In this document: positions 14,028 through 27,399 of the stretch, piece by piece
How the letters are laid out: the number at the start of each line of letters is the position of its first letter
Numbering within the stretch: position 1 is the first letter of the stretch
NCBI RefSeq assembly: GCF_052324685.1
Contig: NC_135220.1
Coordinates: forward strand, 12,461,639 to 12,525,638
Length of the DNA stretch: 64,000 bases
Source of the DNA: Brachyhypopomus gauderio
Taxonomy: Eukaryota; Chordata; Actinopteri; Gymnotiformes; Hypopomidae
Direction of reading: 5' to 3'
Notes under the pieces: generated by a model
Told to the model about the DNA's origin: nothing
The model's input: the letters and a program-made list of their open reading frames with translations, nothing else
Databases searched by the model: none
Made by a program: the position numbers and the translations under genes

Positions 14028-17000
14028 CCGAGGTCGGGTGTGAATACGTACTCTGATACTGCTGTGGGAACATGAAGGGATTGGGGGCAGCAGGACTCGT
14101 GCTCACTGGAGACTGCAGGTCAAAGGCTCTTGGTCCTGGTTCAGGCTGCAGACAGACAGAGGCCTCATGTCAACATCTCAACACTGGATAAACCACGACG
14201 GCCTGGTGAACACTAGATGTTAATCAGAGTACTTGGCAAATCCGTATTCATCAATATGAATGAAACTTTGGAGTTACACTGATATGATATTGTATCATTA
14301 GTCAGCTGAGGAATGTGGTGAAATGTAAAACAGGTAAATAAGCTGTTACAACCACCTGAGAAAGAAAAGATTTTAGCAGATTTCAAATTTGCATACATAA
14401 AAACAAATACACCTTTATCAATATTAATACTACAATACAGAATTTATTCTTGTACAGAATTAATACTTGCACAGAATGCAGTTTGCTAATCTAAAGGCAC
14501 TGCATAAAAAGAAGACTATACTGAAACAAACTGTATGCGAGGTATTCACTGAGTAGATCTGCAAACGTTTAGGGAGGGAAGCCAGGCATGCAGACACGTC
14601 GTGTGTCAGACAGCAGGGACGGGCTGGAGTCAGGCGTCCAACCGAGCGCTCGAACCACGCCGCAGTGCTTGCGCAAGAAACCGCAGTGATACAATTACAG
14701 TTTCGCTCGTGTATCACCGATTAGTGCTCATAACGAATCTGCACTTGTGTGTCATGGAAAGTTCATGCTCTGGCTGTGTGTGTAAGGATGTAAGGTTCTG
14801 TGTTCGGGCCACTGCTGGATGAAGACCCACCCTGGTGCAGTCTGCACACAGCCGGTGCAGTACTGATGCTCCTGAAGAAGGCAGTGGCCACCTGTTTGTA
14901 ACTGGGCAGAAATGTAAATTGAGTATCGGATCTCTCTGAGACCAATTGTTCATGTCGTTTTTGTCTCTGATGACCAATGAAGGGTGACGACACCCATGTG
15001 AAGACCTTTAAAGGCCTTTTTCAGATGTGGTTCATGCTAGATATGCACATGCTCGCCAAGACTTTGAAGAACACAAATATACACTAAGAAACTAGTAACT
15101 TGGTGCACGTGACACAGAACACACACAGAGAGATGTTTGCATTTATCATGCAGGGAAATACACAAGTGTCTTCTAAAGGAAGGAAAAACAACACCACCAC
15201 CACGTGGTGCTCGTGTCTTTACACCCATTTTTACAGCCTGATCTTTACTTGTATGTGACATGCAGGTAGGGAGTTTCAGGTAATGTGCATCACACTTTCT
15301 GACTCCACGTTACAAGAGGAGGCAAGTAAAGAAGTTATTACTACAGTTATTACTACAGTTATTACACAGTGCTGACGTGGCACATGGTGGATATTTTTAA
15401 ACATTTAAACATTCTGGTGTGAGCCTAAATCCTTAAGGCTGGACTGTCTTGGGAGCATGTGCGTGTGTGTGTGCACATGCATGTGTGTGCGCGCGCGTGT
15501 GTTTATATGCATGTGCGTATGCACGTCATGTGTATGTGCGCGCGCGTGTGTGTGTGTGTGTGTGTGTATGTGCGTGCGCGTGTGCATGTGTAGGCCCAGC
15601 ACTCTTTGTACCTGAAGGTCTTTTGCTGGGTCTAGCGGGCGTGGGATACTGGGCAGAATGGTTGGGGTTTGGTTACTCCACGAGGTGACAGTACAGGCAG
15701 CCCTACCCTGAACACAGCAGAGACACAAACCCTCACACACAGACCCACGCACCACAGCCACCACTGTAAGGGGGATGTAGACTGTGTGTGAAAACAGGAG
15801 GGGGGGGTCAAGAAGCTTTAGTGGAGTCTGTCAGTGATGGAGGGTTTCACCTAAAGGTTATTACCAGTGGCAGGAGAACACATGGGGCTTAGGGCAAGTC
15901 AGGAGGGCCAAAGGAGGTTCCTTCCCAGAGGTTCCTGACCTCTGTGTCTTATATTCGTGCGATTTCTCATTTTTCATTCGCGAATGCCGTTAGGTTCACA
16001 AATTCATGATTCACTGTCACCAAAGACGACCACAGCACCTCAATGTCATTTATGTTCTAGACAAACACCCAATCACTGGTTTACATAATCTTCATTTCTG
16101 ATCAACTCGACAATTCGTCTTTATTGGAAGGTGAATGACGAGTAACACAGTGACATGTAACATTTCAGTAAGTTGACTGTGTTGGGTGAATCTATGGGTC
16201 TCTGTCTTCTATAGAGTCAAAGTATAAATAGCGTTTCAGACAAGGGAAAACAAGCCTTTTTTGGTATTCTATATGAACTGGACGATTTGACCAGTTCTGT
16301 TGCCCAATGATTTCATGTCTACCCGCAAAAAATTAATAAAACATTTAAATTTGATCCTTGACTAAACTTCAAAATGTATTCAATGGTATTGTACTGAATT
16401 TCAATTTAAACATATTAAATTTCAGAGACCTGAAAATGAGAAAAAAACCAACAAACAAACCACAAAACCCTGGTTATGACCATTTCAGGATCACTAATGA
16501 AACCTTAATGATATGAGCTAACTCAGCTGTCCAGCAATTATTACCACTTAAGTGCTGTTAGACTTGCACAAGTCACTTTTATCAGACACTTTTATAGTGC
16601 TGAAAATTGGTATTGTGCTCATGTGGTGTGTGTGAGATATTAAAACATAGCTGCAGAATACACGTGTGGCTCTCATCTGGCTCTTGGTTTGTGGTGTAGT
16701 AAGAATGAATAGTATTAATATTATTACTGCAGTGAGAATGAAGAGTATTACTATCACTACTGGAGAGCCATGGCCTAATCAGAATGGTGCCTGCTTGTGT
16801 TAACCTGTCAGCATGGGGACCGATGCTCACAGATCCCAGAACAGGCTGGTAACTCTTGTACCATCACTCATGTTTTAGGCTTCATGTGCTGAAGGGAGAA
16901 CGGGGGTGTGTGTGGATGTGAGATGGAGGTGTGAGGCTGATGAAGGTCTGATGAAGGTTTGTGCCGTAGCTGTAATGTGCTGCTGTCCTAGACACCAAGC

Positions 17001-17227
17001 ACACATGAGTGTTGGAGCCGGCTTTAGGGTCACTGCAGCAAAGCTGCACACGAGTGAAGAGATCAGCCCACCATCACAGCAGATGTGAAGCATCAAAGCA
17101 AATGGACTTGGAAACATTTTGTTCTTACAAATATTCCAAACATATCAACCAGTTCAGATATATGCCATCTATCAAACTGTAGCATATTTACTGCATGTGA
17201 ATCCAGAAGCTGTATGCAATTGATGCA

Positions 17228-17262
<35 letters not shown>

Positions 17263-20200
17263 GCAGACACACACACACACACGCAGACACACACACACAC
17301 ATGCAGGCTCGGGTGGGGTCTTTACCTGCTGGTAATACTGCTGTGGGGGCGCAGCAGGTGTAGGCTGAGGGGGCATCTGTGGTTGAGGATGTAGAGGGGT
17401 GTAGGTCTGTGGTGGTGCGGGTGCAGGACACGCCTGCTGCCTGTTCTGCTGGGGGGCGGCAGGGGCCAGAGGGGCCGGACTCTGCTGACCCAGAGCTCTA
17501 CCGAGTCGCTCCCGCAACTGCTGCACGGCCACCTACATGAGGGGAGCAAGGGAAAGACCCACACCTCGTCATCGCCCGGGCGGGCACAGATCAAACCAAG
17601 AACATTTCTACGAACGACAGCAGCAAAGCGGACATGGGCAGGACTCGCCTGTTCGCTGCTGGGCAGGTAGGACATTGCTGTGCTGAGGCTGCCCTGAGAT
17701 GCCAGCACACTGGCGTAGCGACTCATCTGCTCGGCCAGCAGGGTGCCCACGGCAGGGGCCCCTCCACCCGCAGTCTTCTCCACAGCCTGCTGAAGAACCA
17801 CCACCTTCTCCACCAGGTCCTGCGGGTGTAAACGGACAATAAGCCATCAGTCAGGACACACTCACTGTAGCTTCCTTCCAGGATTGTGGTGATTAGATAT
17901 AACGATCATTTTGATCAGATTAAATGTCTGCGATTGTTGTAAACAATTAACCAATCAGGATTCTCATTACGTTAATCTGATTCGTTTCCCCATTCACAAG
18001 GTTCAACAGCAGCTTTTAGTGGGCTTTCGGTTATGAGAAATAACTCCCAGCCAGAATGGGGCACCATGGAGTGATGTCGTGAAGACACCTCACCTGCAGT
18101 GCGAGGGGGCTACTGGAGTCTTGGGCTTTGGTCCAGCACGACACCAGCTGCTCCAAGCTGCCCGCGCAGATGTAACAGAGGCAGGCCTGCGCCTGCAGGG
18201 AAGTGTCCTTAGCAGCCTCCAGCCTGGAGCCCAACAGCCCTGCAAACAGCCCGGTTCATGGCCAAAATCAGTCAATGTAATCCTACATTACAGGAATGGT
18301 TGGTTTGTAGATCTGGCCTGGAGAAGGTTCCACACTCCACTTCATACTCACCACACAGAGAGGAGAACTCCTCAGGTTTTGCGTAGGTCATGACGGCGGC
18401 CAAAGCCTCTTTCCAGTTCTGGAGGTCACAGGTCTCCAGAATATCCATCCAGTCTTTCATCACCACGGCAGTGATGAGCTACACAACAATAAACACCCAT
18501 TAACACCAACAATATTTGGCCATGAGGTCAAGAAAAATGAAAATGTGACATGTAGAGGTTTTCTTCAAATGTGTATATCTAACATGTAGTCAGTGTCTGG
18601 CTACTGCATTTATATGGTTGTGAACAGTGCGAAAACAACATTCTGATTCGTTTGAATGTTCTCAGTTGAAGGGAGGTAGCCAGTTCTGCACACTGGCTTA
18701 TCAAAAGGATACCAATGGAAATCATGTGTATGATTACATGGATATTTGCATTTAACTTTTATCACATACACTGTACTTCTGCAAAGCACTGCTGTGCTGT
18801 ATTCAGTTTGGATTTGTGAAGGAATCAGATCAGCATCCTTAATTTCTTCATCAATATCCAATCCGGTGTTATTTTTCTGCTATCGACCCAGATTCTGATA
18901 TGTGATATTGGATCAGTGCGATCTCTAGATACAGGCAAGAGGTAAACATTCTCTACAATAAAAGCCCTTCTGAAGTTAGGGGACTCCCCCATTCCCATAG
19001 CCTTATATGGCCTCACCTTGCCAATTTTGCTTTGAGTTTTGGTCAAGTATTTCTTCTGGGTCTTCTCAAGTAGTTCAGGACCACCGGCTATAGCTAGAAT
19101 GATGCTGTCCGCCATTCTGTTGTCATAGAGACAGAGGTTGACAGCAGCCTCAAAATCCCCAACAAGCAGTGCTTGGGCGATGAGTCCATCTATATCTGCA
19201 TCATCTGGACCAGAAAAACACAAACACACACACACACACACACACACACTTAAGCTCTGTCTGAAATTTTAAGATATGCTCCACAAGCCATTTGAATCCC
19301 GTCATGCATATTTATTTTTTAAATCCCTTTAATACACATTATGGAGGCAGCAGGTCTTTGCAGTAGACACTTGCCTTGGCGCCTTGGGCCAGTGGTTCCT
19401 GAGGATGGAGACGAGGCCTCTCCAAGCACGGCGATCTTCTCAGGTGCAGTATCCTCCTTGAATGCAGGGCTCTCTTCCAGCTCGGGGTTCTCACCAGTCA
19501 CAGAGATGTTGGTCAACATGGGCCCGTTCTCCTCCACCTGGGTGAAGACCAAACAGGGGACACTGAGGACCAGAAAAACAGCTATTCCCCCCCCTCCCCT
19601 TTCCATGATTTTGAAATATTTCCTACTGTTGATACCATTGTGTTCACCTACAACACACTTGCTTGGTCTAAAATATTTGAATGCTTTACAACAAGTCATT
19701 ACTGTTATGTTTGGTTTAACCTCATGCGAAAACACTGCTAATAATTAATTCATTCATTACTGATACCATTAACCATGCCATGGATTGAAATAACCCAGTC
19801 CACATGAATAGTTGAGTTGAATAGTTCACAATAAACACAATAGTTCAATAAATGCCCAAATTATCATTATCCACTAAAGGTCAAGCACCTTGATCCAAGA
19901 TCTGGTGCATCAAAGGTCATTTTACCTTTATAAAAACACAACGTCAATGAACTAGAATAACAGCAAAATAGCTGCGAGATAGTAATAATGAATCACCACA
20001 TGGCCGCCATGTTAACAGCATTCCTGAGATACTACCAGTGACCATCTGAAGCACATCATAAGCTTAGTTTTTAACCCTAGTCCAACACAACAAAACAAAA
20101 ACACAAGAAAAATCAACCAATGTGACTCAATGACATAAGGACAAATGGTAAACGCATCACAGAGTGATGGTGGAGGATGAGGAGACCACAGCAGGCGTGA

Positions 20201-21565
20201 TGAAGGTACCTCCTGCAGTGCTGCGTCCTCTTCCTGTGGGGCAGCTGAGAGATCCACAGTCCCGGATTCGTCTTCATCCAAAGAAACGGCGCCGATCTCC
20301 AGCTCTGCCTCTTGACCGCCATTAAAGGGAAGCGTGAGGTCGGCCTCGGGCGCCGAGCTCGACCCACCATGGGACTTGTAGAGGAACGGGAAATGCCAGC
20401 ACTGTCAAAGTTTTGCAAGCCAACTAGTGGTGCTAGCAATATGGGAGAAGCTCTAGAGCAGATGCTGCTACAGGAAGATTATGGGTACATGCAGGCATAA
20501 ATCTCGCCTCAAACTACTGCTGCGGAAGCCAGAGATTAAGATTATGTCTGGAGGATCTAAATTACACTCAGACTACTGAGAAGCACCGGAAGGTCATCTG
20601 GAGACATGACCTCAAATATAGGCTGAAAGCCCCATAGAAGCTGATCGGTTTGGTGGGTTATCACTCATGGTGTTTCAGGTCACGATGGGATGGCAGGTCA
20701 CACAAGGACTGGAAGGTGAGTCTCACATTCAGCGTGAAAGCGATTGGGGTCAGGCTCGGGGTCGACTGATTCGCTCACGGCCAAATTCAAACAATTACTC
20801 ATTTATGGGCTCCACTTGCAGAATGTGAAGATTCCCAAGGCGACAAGGGAGTTCAGCTCAGGCCAGCAGAACCATTTCTGGCCCAGGAGGTCGATTACAA
20901 GCAGGCACAGAAGCATGCAAGTGTGTGGTGGTCCATCAAAAGGCCACATTGCACACCAGGGAAAGAGATGAAGAGATGCATGGCTAGACTCTCAATGCAA
21001 GCATGCAAATGACTGGTAAGATTAGACACGGTCAAAGTACTGAATCAGAGTTCCCTCCAAATTAAATATGAATCTGGCATGTATTCAAAAATGATAAAGA
21101 ACTGAAAGATTTATAGAGAATGAATACCAAATAGCTGAAGAAAAATTCAGGTAATTTTGAAAATGTCTGTGCAAGAATCTGGTGTAAAACAGTTGAAGAG
21201 GGGCCTTTCTGAGCATATAGTCACGATGATTCATGAAGCAATAAACTAATTTCAAAATAAATTCCAATTGTGAATGCAGCCATAATACGATGCAAGGGTA
21301 CATTATAATTTTTTTTCAGTGTCAAAGAAAAAGCTCAAAACCAAAATCATACAGACACAGTAATGTTCAACTGCTTTAGGCTTAAAGTCAACATGTACCA
21401 CAGTCTCAGATGATGTCATGAATGTTTCTGCTGTGCCTACTGAAAAACTTTCACTTCTTCCTTTACATTTCACAAACAGGAAAATGTGTGTGTCATATTT
21501 TGTCAATTGTGATTTTTACACCGCAATCGAAATTTATCCTCCGCTTTTAACCAATCTGTGCAGTT

Positions 21566-21613
<48 letters not shown>

Positions 21614-23664
21614 AACACACACACACACACACACACATACACACTAGTGATTACTAGGGGGCTGTGGATCACACGCGCCCAGAGAGGTGGGCAGCCCTAG
21701 CCTGGCGCCCGGGGAGTTGGGGTTAGGTGCCTTGCTCAAGGGCACCTCAGTCATGGCCTCAGGCCTAGGAATCGAACCCACGACCCTCCGGTCACAAGAC
21801 CAGTTCCCTACCACCAGGCCATGACCGACAGACCAATAACTGCTGTAGTCCAAAAAAAAATGAACATGACTTTTCCATAACTCATAACCTCTTGAGCACT
21901 AAATATCAACAGGAAGACTTACCATGAGTCTCACTCATTAACATTCCACCCCAATTCAACACTTACACCATTAAAACTGCAATGTCAGCTTCTAATAAAA
22001 TGGACCTCAAACATAATGGGTGAAAATGATCCGTTTTGCTAAACTGCACGAGTAATCCTTACCTCAATGCCCTCAGCAGGCCTGCAGCTTTGCCCTTGTA
22101 ACGCTGACGCAATCTGGAAGCCACACAAGAAAAATATTATGAGCACTGGCTATCAAATTCGGAGCACAGATAACGATTGACGAGGTTTATTTAATCTATA
22201 CCTACAATAAAATCTGGATGTAAGGACAGCAATTAAAACTTAATACTGAACACCACAGGAAGTCTCCAACTGTAGAGGTTAGGAGCGTCTGTGAGAATCA
22301 CCTTTAGTGCAAGTTCTTCCTTCTTGTATCCAAGAAGTTCCAAGTACTTTCCACGAGCATCGTCTTCAAAGTGAATCTGGTGATGACGCACATTTGTGTA
22401 TATTCGTTCAGTATTTTTCAAACAAGCAAAAAAAAAAAAAAAAAAAAAAAGTTGTAAAAAAATCTGTTGAAAAATCTCCCAATCTTTACAAAGCACTGAG
22501 GTGGTCTTTAGTCTTACCTTGAGGAAAGCCCAGACTGTCTTCTCAAACTCGTTGGGAGCAGCTTGAATCTTCTCCTGGCAGAACGTCACGAAGCCTCCCG
22601 TGCTGAGCACGGCCTGCAGCTGGTCGGAGCGCCGCAGGAACTCAGTCTCAGTGATCACCTGGCTGATGTGGACGATATGAGCCACCGGCTGCTGGGATTG
22701 CTGTGTTGTCGGTTTGACGTTGTCCAAAGAGACGAGTTTACCACCAAACTGGCAAGATACAACAACGACGACAATAAGGAAAGTACAAATATACAGAATA
22801 AAAATAAATATCTCTGAATTAATTGGACAATTCACTTCGGGTTTGATGGTGGAGTGTAACTCACAGCAAAGGAAGCTCCCACCGGCCTACGGATCCACTT
22901 GGGAGGTTTTTTGAGTGGCGTGACGGTGTTAGTAGTGCTGGCAGTCTGAGGCAGTTGCAAAGGGGGCAACGTCTGACCCGTGCCAAACGGATCCATGTTG
23001 GCAAATGAGGAACTTATCTGCTAAGCACAAACACATTGTGGCAATTTTTTTTACGCACACAACTGCACGAGCCTGATGTGTAATAAATCAACCAACTGAT
23101 CCCCAGTGACCTCGTATGTACATATCTGACAGCAAAGAGATAACGACAATCTACGCTACCTGATCAGCCTGGGCGCCGATATCAGCGCTGTCACTGCCTC
23201 CCATGATTGAGTAGATGCCGATACGTCCGTCGAAGGAAGCGGCGGAGAGGATGGCCGGGTTCCTGGGGCACCACTGGATGTCAAAGCACCACTGTGAGCT
23301 GGTGGGCAGCTCGTACAGGACCTGGAGTGATCACGAACCAAGATGAAGTACAACTCATAGCTTTTGGTGGCATAACAGATTCATATTTGGCTCAGGGTAA
23401 AGAAAATGGAGGCTCAAACAGCTGAACGCACTCAGGAGAGCTCGCACGGCACGCAGCTACAGTTTAAGGTAAGATAGCACAGTGCAGGGTACAAGGTCGG
23501 GTGTATGATTAGCTTAGTCCACCAGCGTCTGCTCTGACAGCGGCATGTTCAGACCTCAGCAGTGTTGGGGTTCCAGCAGAGGATACGATTATCCTTCCCA
23601 CAGCTTAGCAGCAGCTCAGGGTCAGCCAAGCTCCAGGCAATAGCCAGCACGCCTCTGCGCACAC

Positions 23665-23728
<64 letters not shown>

Positions 23729-25774
23729 AGAAAATTACTTGATATAAAAAAGGTTGTCATCAAGAACAGTTTTTAAAGCAAGCATTCCAGACAATAGATG
23801 GGAAACTCCTGCTGTACTACGAGCAATGATAATATCCAAGATAAATCAAGTCAATATTTTACTCAAAACTGTTCCCAGTATTCCTTCTACCTTGTGTGGT
23901 TCTCCAGGACTTTGAGTGGGGAGGTGGCAAAACGCAGGTCCCACATCTGGATGACGGGCATGCGGTCGTCCTCGGAGGCCAGCACCAACTGAGTGGCAAC
24001 CTCAGGGTTCCAAGCCAGACCAGAGCAATGCATCTGAAAGGAACACAAGGGCACAAACATTCTTATTACATCAAGGACAACAGTTTTCCTTTTAGTGTCA
24101 GTGGACGTTAAGCCCAGTTAAGAGATGCATCAAGAAGCGAAGCCGTTAATTAGAAGTGGAGAGACAGGCAGGCGACAGACCCTGTTGCTGTGGTCGCTGA
24201 CTTTGATGATGAGTTCGTTCTTCCTCAGGTCCCAGACGGAGGCCCTGCCGCTGGGGCTGGCCGATGCCAAGATGTGCTGGACCTGACAGTTCCACGCCAC
24301 ACAGCTGATGTCCTCTGGAGGCTAAAAAACCCCACAGGGCCAACAATATTACCGACCAGCAAACATATCAAAGCAGCATGCCCGAAAACAGAAGGCAGCC
24401 ATGATGGTTATATTTCTTAATTGCCATTTTGGTTAAATTAAATCAAAAACATTGATTATTCTACACAGATAAATGGAAGTAGCACACACACACACACACC
24501 TGTGATTTTGGTCCAGGAGTCATTGGGGAGTTGAAGCTGTTCAAATCCCAGATGTAGATCTCGGACTCATTTCCTCCAGAGACCACCAGGTTCGTCTAGG
24601 AAACACAATATTTACAAATTTACAACTTAATTAATCTAACTGACAGAAAACTATAACACTTAGAAGTTATTTCCATGATGACTGCAAGATGTAGACAATG
24701 GCCTGGATGTTACCTGAAATGAATTGACATCGAGAGCTCGAACCGGTCCAGTGTGTTTGTCACTCTGAGCTATAACCACATCACTGTCGCCTGCAATGAT
24801 CTTGGAGGGGTCATAGAGGATGATGTTGCCAGTCTCGCCCCCGGCGATGAGCACTCCAGAGGGAAGACCGTGCTCATCGATGCCATGTGGACCCCAAACC
24901 AGCCGGTGATATCTGGAGAGAAAAGATCTGATCTTTAGGGATTTACAGCACAATACATTGGAAACAAAGACAAAAACGCATAAGAAACAAGGCACGAAGT
25001 ACTGGAGGTTCCTTTGACCACAGACCAAGTCTACACCTTGCGTAAGCCGCCCTGATGATACTGTACTAAAAATCAATGTTAGTCCAAAAGACAAACTGAC
25101 CCATTTCTGGGGATCCAGCCCTAAAACATATGACAGAGTCAGGTCACTGTCAGCATTTCAGGTGATGATGACAGCATCATCTCCCAATAAACACTTCACA
25201 AGCTGGTGTTGGGCAGTGCTAGCTGGTGATTTGCTGTTGTGATAGTTATAAGAGCCACAAGTAACCTTTCTGTTAGCACAAATTAAATAAGAGACCTGTG
25301 AGGTGAAGAGTAAGTCCCACATGACTTCATGGCCAAAGTGGGATCAGCCAAATCCAGTTCAAAGATCTCCAGCGAGGCATTGGTGCTAAACGTAGCATCG
25401 AGTTGTTGCGCTGAGGTGCCTGAACAAAAGTGCAAAATAAGGGGAGAAATACCTGATAGAATCCACAATGACGATAAAAATGTAAATGGCTTAGGTCAAC
25501 ACTGGCATGTATATTATATAAACAAACACACACACTAAATAAAAGAAAGTTACATTAGAAATACAGGCTATTTGTACAGGAAGCTATGGAATAACTAACA
25601 GCTTTGCCGTTAATTGTTTATACTTAGAAGTAGAGGTGAAAACTGTGTCATCAGTTGCACTATGTCAGCACTGCAGCTCTATTTGCACGAGTTACCTGCA
25701 GCCAAAAATATGGGATGGTGCTGCGCTGGGCTCCAGGTCTGGATGGCGGTGCGGTTGATCTCTTTGATCTTCAT
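9701..25774 (-). CDS. sec31a: SEC31A, outer COPII coat protein, 27 coding exons
   Basis: Coding exons (minus): 25774-25696, 25419-25296, 24912-24714, 24595-24500, 24321-24181, 24033-23891, 23654-23555, 23321-23160, 23020-22865, 22748-22518, 22376-22302, 22113-22063, 20374-20210 (5' edge uncertain), 19537-19375, 19204-19017, 18478-18352, 18239-18094, 17819-17649, 17532-17326, 15707-15612, 14145-14052, 13581-13186, 11246-11188, 11048-10809, 10655-10536, 10326-10255, 9880-9701. The sum is 3981 nt or 1326 aa; human is about 1220. Sec31 with Sec13 forms the COPII cage on ER exit sites. Residues 1-348 are the WD40 propeller (starts [14 protein letters not shown]). The middle is the alpha-solenoid ([33 protein letters not shown]). 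About 840-1190 is Pro/Gln-rich and carries GWNDPP near residue 1109, the Trp-Asn known to stimulate Sar1 GTPase through Sec23. The C-terminus ([16 protein letters not shown] to TQANKLGV) is the conserved SRA1/Sec31 helical domain. Introns after exons 14 and 18 appear to have GC donors. Confidence 0.95.
13932..14026. repeat. (AG)n microsatellite, 95 bp
   Basis: Perfect AG repeat starting about 25 bp beyond the 3' end of sec31a coding exon 21 (donor at 14051), so the pre-mRNA carries a long CU tract just inside that intron. Confidence 0.92.
15450..15600. repeat. TG/GCGC-rich low-complexity stretch
   Basis: Alternating GT, GC and AT dinucleotides (TGCGCGCGTGTGTGTG type), potentially Z-DNA forming. 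It lies immediately downstream, in transcript sense, of the 96-bp sec31a exon 15707-15612. Confidence 0.75.
17228..17300. repeat. (CA)n microsatellite, interrupted
   Basis: CA units with GCGCAGA interruptions; close to the donor of sec31a coding exon 19 (17326). Confidence 0.9.
21505..21840 (-). mobile_element. tRNA-derived SINE, minus orientation, with expanded (CA)n
   Basis: This is the reverse complement of the element at 28285-28565. The head (21838 downward) has TGGTGGTAGGGAA and GGTTCGATTCC, A- and B-box-like. Next come the CTTGAGCAAGGCACC body, the CCCCCTAGTAATCACTAGTG module and the tail near 21510-21555. The internal (TG)n has expanded to about 75 bp (21568-21641). It sits in the sec31a intron between coding exons 12 and 13. 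Confidence 0.8.
23669..23723. repeat. (AC)n microsatellite
   Basis: About 27 AC units beginning 15 bp upstream, in transcript sense, of sec31a coding exon 7 (start 23654), so it occupies the acceptor side of that intron as a GU tract. Confidence 0.9.
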
Positions 25775-26610
25775 CCTGTAACAAGACCATGTAAGTGATG
25801 TCAAATGACACTACGGGGTATAAGGAACTTTAGGTGTGATGGAAAGGGGTAATGTATTAATGAGAAAAACAAGAAGCTACACAATAGGGTTAAGAAACCA
25901 GTCCTAGCAGAGATGTCATCAACATGGCAAAACTAGGAAAAAAAAAAACATTGTATGTTGCAACCTGGTAAGATAATTAGGTTTAGTAAAGCTAGACAAT
26001 ATTGGCCTAGTTTTCCTAGGACTGCATGGACATGTTTTGGTGACACATCTGATTGTGCATGATGAAGCATTTCGAAACATTTTGCACAAACTGCAGACGA
26101 GTGTGTCGCTGCGTGGTCCGTGCTGCGTGTGACACACGTTACTGGACACAGGTCAGCAGTACACGTCCGACAACACTCCTCCAAACATTACAGACGAGCG
26201 GACACACAAACACACACTACTGACGTGGAGCTCCCAGATCTTCACACAACTGGAGCACTTTAATGAATTCAACGTTGTGTGGCGTGACAGAAGGAAATAA
26301 CCGAACATGACCGCTCACACCCAGAAGAGAAGCACACAGGAGTGTGAATTAATAGTTACCCCAGGACTTAAGCTAGTATCATTACCAAGTTTGTGCAAGA
26401 GGGCACGAACAAATTCATATGGGCTTTGGGATAACACCGTGTTATGTGACTCGGGGCCCTTCAAAACGATATCCAGTCGTCGAGGGATGACCGTGAAGAG
26501 CAGTGCGTGGTGAAGATGATTAGATCATCATTATTAGATGGTGAAGATTAGCAGCCCGTAGCACAGAGGCTAACGGAAACTACATTAGATCGGGCACCAA
26601 AAGTGCTTAC

Positions 26611-26850
26611 CTTCTCTCTTAGCGGCTTCAACAAGCGCGCACAAACTCATCCAAGCTGGTGGCGAACGTGCGGAACTTCGACGTGGACTTTAGGGGCTTC
26701 GTTTCCTCGGCGGTGTGGGGGTTTGGTCGTGGGGTTAGCGGCTGTCCCGGGTGCAGGTGGAGACTTCCACGTCTCCACGGGCCTCCATCAACGTGGCACA
26801 ATACTCCCCGCCCCCAACACACGTCACTTCCGGCGGGTCGCCTATTCCTG
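26611..26850 (-). promoter_or_regulatory. sec31a 5' noncoding exon and promoter
   Basis: On the minus strand a GC-rich stretch ends in a good donor (GAGAAG followed by gtaagc, exon end 26611). Coding exon 1 begins at 25775 with an acceptor one base before the ATG, so the leader is split by an intron. Around 26821-26835 there is a CRE-like TGACGT beside an ETS core (CCGGAAGTGACGT on minus), typical of CpG housekeeping promoters. The transcription start is inferred. Confidence 0.6.
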
Positions 26851-27399
26851 AATCTGCTACAATGTTGTAGCGCTCAAACTAGACGCCTAAACAGCGACAC
26901 CTGGTGGTCGTCACCTATTTCAGCCAAAAGTTCAAAACCGCAAAGAAAACCGAAACCGTTTCATATTTCATATTTGATTTATGGTCAGTTGTTTAGTTGG
27001 TTACAAGTTCTACTATAATTTGTTCTTATTTCTCTTTATTTGTTATCTGTAGTATACAACGAATGCTGCAAATTGTACTGGGAGGCAACGGGTTGACATG
27101 CTCTAAAAACTTTGAACGCTTCTTCCTCCTTTTACTTCCATATTTTACGCTTTTGCGATTCTGTAGTCAGATATGTCCGGCTGTTCTTAAAGCTTATGAC
27201 CGTGCCAACCCTATGAAACACCGATCGAGGTTTTCGTTGAAGTTTGAGGACGTTATTTGTCACGTAGTAATATTTCGGTACACCGTGTCGAATCAGTGTG
27301 CTTTGAGATAACGATTTAAACCGTGTGAGTGAGGAATCAGCGCTGTTTTTGTGAATAAAAAGACGTCTTTTAAGCGTTATTTGATTTCAATACTTGGTC

